The notes beneath the pieces were generated by a model. It searched no databases. It was given only the letters and a program-made list of their open reading frames with translations, and was not told the origin of the DNA. Below, in pieces: positions 12,680 through 15,355 of a stretch of 15,355 nt of DNA. The translations under genes and the position numbers were made by a program. How positions within the stretch are numbered: position 1 is the first letter of the stretch; every line of letters starts with the position of its first letter. This DNA comes from JAJNPS01 sp046589965 (lineage in GTDB: Bacteria > Pseudomonadota > Alphaproteobacteria > Rhodobacterales > Rhodobacteraceae), in contig JBKJVF010000027.1 in NCBI GenBank assembly GCA_046589965.1, forward strand, positions 1 to 15,355, read 5' to 3'.

Positions 12680-14107
12680 TCAGCTGAGCTCGACCTCTTC
12701 CTCGCCCATGTCTTCGTCGGCCAGCTCAACGCCGCGCAGGCCGTTCTTCGATGTGCCGACCACACCCAGCGATTTCAGTTTGCGGTGAAGGGCCGACCGT
12801 TCCATGCCGACAAAGTTGGCCGTCCGGCTGATATTGCCGCCAAACCGGTTGATCTGCGTCAGAAGATACTCGCGCTCAAACAACTCGCGCGCCTCGCGCA
12901 GCGGCAACGTCGCGATGGCCCCGCCCATCGCCATCTTGCCGCCCGTGACCTCGCCCGCATCCTGCCCGGGCAGTTCCTTGACCTCGATGGCCCCGCCCGG
13001 CTCGCCCAAGATCAAAATCCGTTCGATCATGTTGCGCAACTGGCGGATATTGCCGGGCCAGGGCATCGTCTGCAGCATCGCCTCGGCCTCGGAGGTCAGG
13101 TTGCGCTTGGGCAGACCCTGACTGCGGTGAAACCAGTCGATGAAATGGCGCGCAAGCTCGGGGATATCCTCGCGACGTTCCTCCAGCGATGGCACCGCGA
13201 TCGGCACCACGTTCAGCCGGTCGTACAGTTCCTGACGGAACTTCCCCGCGGCGATCAGCTGGCGCAGGTCACGCGTCGTGGACGAGATGACCCGCAGATC
13301 GACCCGCACCTTGTCGGCACCGCCAACCCGCACGAACTGCTGTTCGGTCAGGACGCGCAGGATCTTTGACTGGGTGCCGACGGGCATGTCTGCCACCTCG
13401 TCGAAATAGACGATGCCGCCATGCGCTTGATCCAGTAGACCCGGCTCGACGCCGCGCTCCGCCGTTTCGCGACCGAACAAGACCTCCTCCATCCGCTCGG
13501 GTTCGATGGTGGCCGATGAGACAGACACGAACGGCGCACCGGCCCGGTTCGAATTCACATGGATGAACCGCGCCGCAACCTCTTTGCCCGCCCCGGCCTG
13601 GCCCGTCAGCATCACCCGCGCGTTAGACTTGGTCACCTTGTCAAGATTGCCCCGCAAGGTCTTGAAACCTGTGGAGGATCCGATCATTTCGGTCGAGGTT
13701 ACATCACGTCGCCTCAGGTCGGAGTTTTCCCGCCGCAGCCGGCTTGTTTCCATGGCCCGCGTCACCACCACCATCAACTGGTCGATGTTGAAGGGCTTTT
13801 CGATGAAGTCGTAAGCGCCCTGCTTGATCGCAGCGACCGCGATTTCGATATTGCCATGGCCCGAGATGATGACGACCGGCACGTCCGGATTGTCGCGTTT
13901 GACCGTCTTCAGGATGTCGATCCCGTCCATATGGCTGTCTTTCAGCCAGATATCGAGGATCATCAGCGCCGGGGGTTCGGCGTTGATTTCGGCCATGCAT
14001 TCGTCCGAATTGCCCGCCAGCCGGATGCTGAAGCCCTCGTCCCGCAGGATATCCCCGATCAGTTCCCGGATATCCTTTTCGTCATCCACCACCAAAATGC
14101 TGCTCAT
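12680..14107 (-). CDS. ntrX: Nitrogen regulation response regulator NtrX
   Basis: A 475-residue response regulator of the NtrC family, partner of NtrY. The receiver domain (1-120) has acidic DDE (8-10), phospho-acceptor D52 in LMILDIW, and K104 in FIEKPFN. The AAA+ domain (about 140-365) has Walker A GQAGAGKE (169-176), Walker B GGIVYFDEVADMP (230-242), FRQELYDRLNVVP (290-302) and WPGNIRQLRN (350-359). The C-terminal Fis-type helix-turn-helix is NRFGGNISRTANFVGMERSA (420-439). Where sigma54 activators carry GAFTGA, this protein has RETAERGVEPGLLDQAHGG (213-231), so it probably does not engage sigma54. The start ATG (14107) overlaps the ntrY stop by 4 bases (ATGA). The acidic C-terminus (EDMGEEEVE) is short. 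The target genes cannot be read from the sequence. Confidence 0.95.
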   Translation of the reverse strand: MSSILVVDDEKDIRELIGDILRDEGFSIRLAGNSDECMAEINAEPPALMILDIWLKDSHMDGIDILKTVKRDNPDVPVVIISGHGNIEIAVAAIKQGAYDFIEKPFNIDQLMVVVTRAMETSRLRRENSDLRRRDVTSTEMIGSSTGFKTLRGNLDKVTKSNARVMLTGQAGAGKEVAARFIHVNSNRAGAPFVSVSSATIEPERMEEVLFGRETAERGVEPGLLDQAHGGIVYFDEVADMPVGTQSKILRVLTEQQFVRVGGADKVRVDLRVISSTTRDLRQLIAAGKFRQELYDRLNVVPIAVPSLEERREDIPELARHFIDWFHRSQGLPKRNLTSEAEAMLQTMPWPGNIRQLRNMIERILILGEPGGAIEVKELPGQDAGEVTGGKMAMGGAIATLPLREARELFEREYLLTQINRFGGNISRTANFVGMERSALHRKLKSLGVVGTSKNGLRGVELADEDMGEEEVELS

Positions 14108-15355
14108 GCGACTTTCTCCTCGGTCTCTTGGCCACTGCGGGCCATTTTGCGACGGCTGAGCTTTGGCAAGACAATTTCTGCCATCGCCCCCGCGCGCGTG
14201 TTGCCGTCAAAGACGGGTGCATCGCTCAAGGTCAGCGTACCGCCATGCTCTTCGATAATCTTCTTCACGATGGGCAGACCAAGTCCGGTGCCCTTTTCGC
14301 GCGTCGTCACGTAAGGTTCAAACAGGCGCGCGCGGTCGGCGGGCAGCCCGATGCCGTTGTCCATGATGCGGATAACCACATCGGCATCCTGCGATGTCAT
14401 GCTGACGCGGATTTCCGGCACGTGCCCGTCCGGCGCGCCTTTTTCCTGCAATGTTTCAATGGCTTCTCCAGCGTTCTTGATCAGGTTCGTCAGCGCTTGG
14501 TTCAGCATTGTCGGATCAAGGTCTAGGATCACCGGTGCATCGGGCAGGCTTTTGATGAATGTCACGCCCGGCTGGCCATTTTCTTGCAGGAGGACGACAT
14601 CGCGCATGAGGCTGGTCAGGTCGGTTTCGCGCCGGTCAGGTTCGGGCATGCGCGCAAACTTCGAAAACTCATCGACGATGCGCCGCAGATCGCCGGTCTG
14701 GCGCACGATCACATCGGTATACTGATCCAGATCCTCGGGCGATGACACTTCGCCCCGGAATCGCCGCTTGATCCGTTCGGCCGATAGCTGGATGGGGGTC
14801 AGGGGATTCTTGATCTCGTGTGCGATGCGCCGCGCGACGTCGCCCCAGGCTGCCATGCGCTGTGCCGACACCAATTCGGTCACATCGTCAAACGCCAGCA
14901 CATAGCCCTCGAGCTCTCCCTCGTCGCTGCGCCGGGTGCTCATCCGCACCAGCAGGCTTTCCAGCTTGCCCCGACGGGTAAGCCGGACCTCGTCCTGGAC
15001 AGCACTGCCGCCTTCGCGCAGGCGGTCGAAAAGCGGCGCGAACTCCGGGATCGCGGCGGCCATGTCGGCCTGCCCATGGGCCGCAGGCAGTCCAAGCAGG
15101 CGTTGTGCCGCAGGGTTCACAAAGTCGAACCGGCCGTCCGAATCCAGACCGATCACCCCTGCGGTCACCGATGACAGAACCGAATCGAACAGTCGTCGCT
15201 GCGTTTCGGTCCGCCCATGGCTGTCGATCAGGGCCTCACGCTGGCCTTTCAGTTGCCGCGTCATCTGATTGAACAGACGGCCGAGCATGGTGATTTCGTC
15301 GTCGCCGTCCTCTTCGGTGACCTGCACCTCCAGATCGCCGCCGCCGACACGCTGT
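14104..15355 (-). CDS. ntrY: Nitrogen regulation sensor histidine kinase NtrY (partial, 5' end off window)
   Basis: The C-terminal 416 residues of a membrane sensor kinase; the start, the transmembrane helices and the periplasmic part lie beyond 15355. By comparison with usual NtrY proteins, roughly 320-340 residues are missing. The visible part opens in a HAMP domain (RVGGGDLEVQVTEED, then LFNQMTRQL). It continues with a PAS domain (about 40-155), including AGVIGLDSDGRFDFVNPAAQ and ending in FDDVT. The H-box is RRIAHEIKNPLTPIQLSAER, with the phospho-accepting His codon at 14818-14820. The N-box is NLIKNAGEAIE, G1 is DNGIGLP and G2 is GTGLGLPIVKKI. All catalytic motifs are intact. The stop overlaps the ntrX start, so the pair is translationally coupled. 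The ligand is unknown; nitrogen or redox sensing is reported for homologues. Confidence 0.95.
   Translation of the reverse strand, partial: QRVGGGDLEVQVTEEDGDDEITMLGRLFNQMTRQLKGQREALIDSHGRTETQRRLFDSVLSSVTAGVIGLDSDGRFDFVNPAAQRLLGLPAAHGQADMAAAIPEFAPLFDRLREGGSAVQDEVRLTRRGKLESLLVRMSTRRSDEGELEGYVLAFDDVTELVSAQRMAAWGDVARRIAHEIKNPLTPIQLSAERIKRRFRGEVSSPEDLDQYTDVIVRQTGDLRRIVDEFSKFARMPEPDRRETDLTSLMRDVVLLQENGQPGVTFIKSLPDAPVILDLDPTMLNQALTNLIKNAGEAIETLQEKGAPDGHVPEIRVSMTSQDADVVIRIMDNGIGLPADRARLFEPYVTTREKGTGLGLPIVKKIIEEHGGTLTLSDAPVFDGNTRAGAMAEIVLPKLSRRKMARSGQETEEKVA

Noticed and set aside
1..15355. Search for CRISPR arrays, tRNA/rRNA, transposase genes or phage genes
   Set aside because: No spaced repeats, cloverleaf-like segments, terminal inverted repeats with transposase, or phage-like products were seen.

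Overview
The window reads as chromosomal DNA from an alphaproteobacterium of the Rhodobacterales (Roseobacter-type). The support is high GC with strong third-position GC bias, a Rhodobacterales-style ArgC, and the gene order ntrY-ntrX-trkA-trkH-hfq-hflX, which is characteristic of alphaproteobacteria. The genus cannot be told from the sequence alone. Nearly all of it is coding. I see no rRNA, tRNA, CRISPR array, insertion sequence or phage gene.

Left part (1-2585): argC (arginine synthesis) runs leftward off the window edge. It is divergent from a small predicted exported lipoprotein with a SYLF/Ysc84 domain. That gene converges on a beta-hydroxyacid dehydrogenase of the 3-hydroxyisobutyrate dehydrogenase family, with a GC-rich hairpin at the junction.

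Middle part (2632-7761, plus strand): four genes that look like one transcription unit or two adjacent ones. First come a membrane-anchored penicillin-acylase-family Ntn hydrolase and a GNAT acetyltransferase, which overlap by one base. After a 47-bp gap come a hot-dog (HTD2/MaoC-like) enoyl-CoA hydratase and a CaiB/BaiF-family CoA transferase, with a 4-base ATGA overlap. The last pair resembles enzymes that shift and hydrate branched C5 dicarboxylyl-CoA esters such as mesaconyl-CoA. The exact substrates are inference.

Right part (7762-15355, minus strand, transcribed right to left): ntrY (partial) and ntrX form a two-component system. They are followed by trkA and trkH (potassium uptake), hfq (RNA chaperone) and hflX (ribosome-associated GTPase). 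The last codon of hflX touches the last codon of the convergent CoA transferase with no bases between.

The most interesting details are in the hfq-hflX section. First, the hflX frame has no ATG, GTG or TTG upstream of its conserved N-terminus, but has a CTG overlapping the hfq stop, with a well-placed Shine-Dalgarno sequence. Second, the 3' end of hflX contains, in frame, a 41-residue lysine-rich small protein with its own Shine-Dalgarno sequence, so it may be a read-through fusion, an internally started protein, or both. Third, the hfq leader carries three A-runs at 14-nt spacing that run into the start codon, a plausible Hfq autoregulation site. No wholly new multi-gene system is evident.
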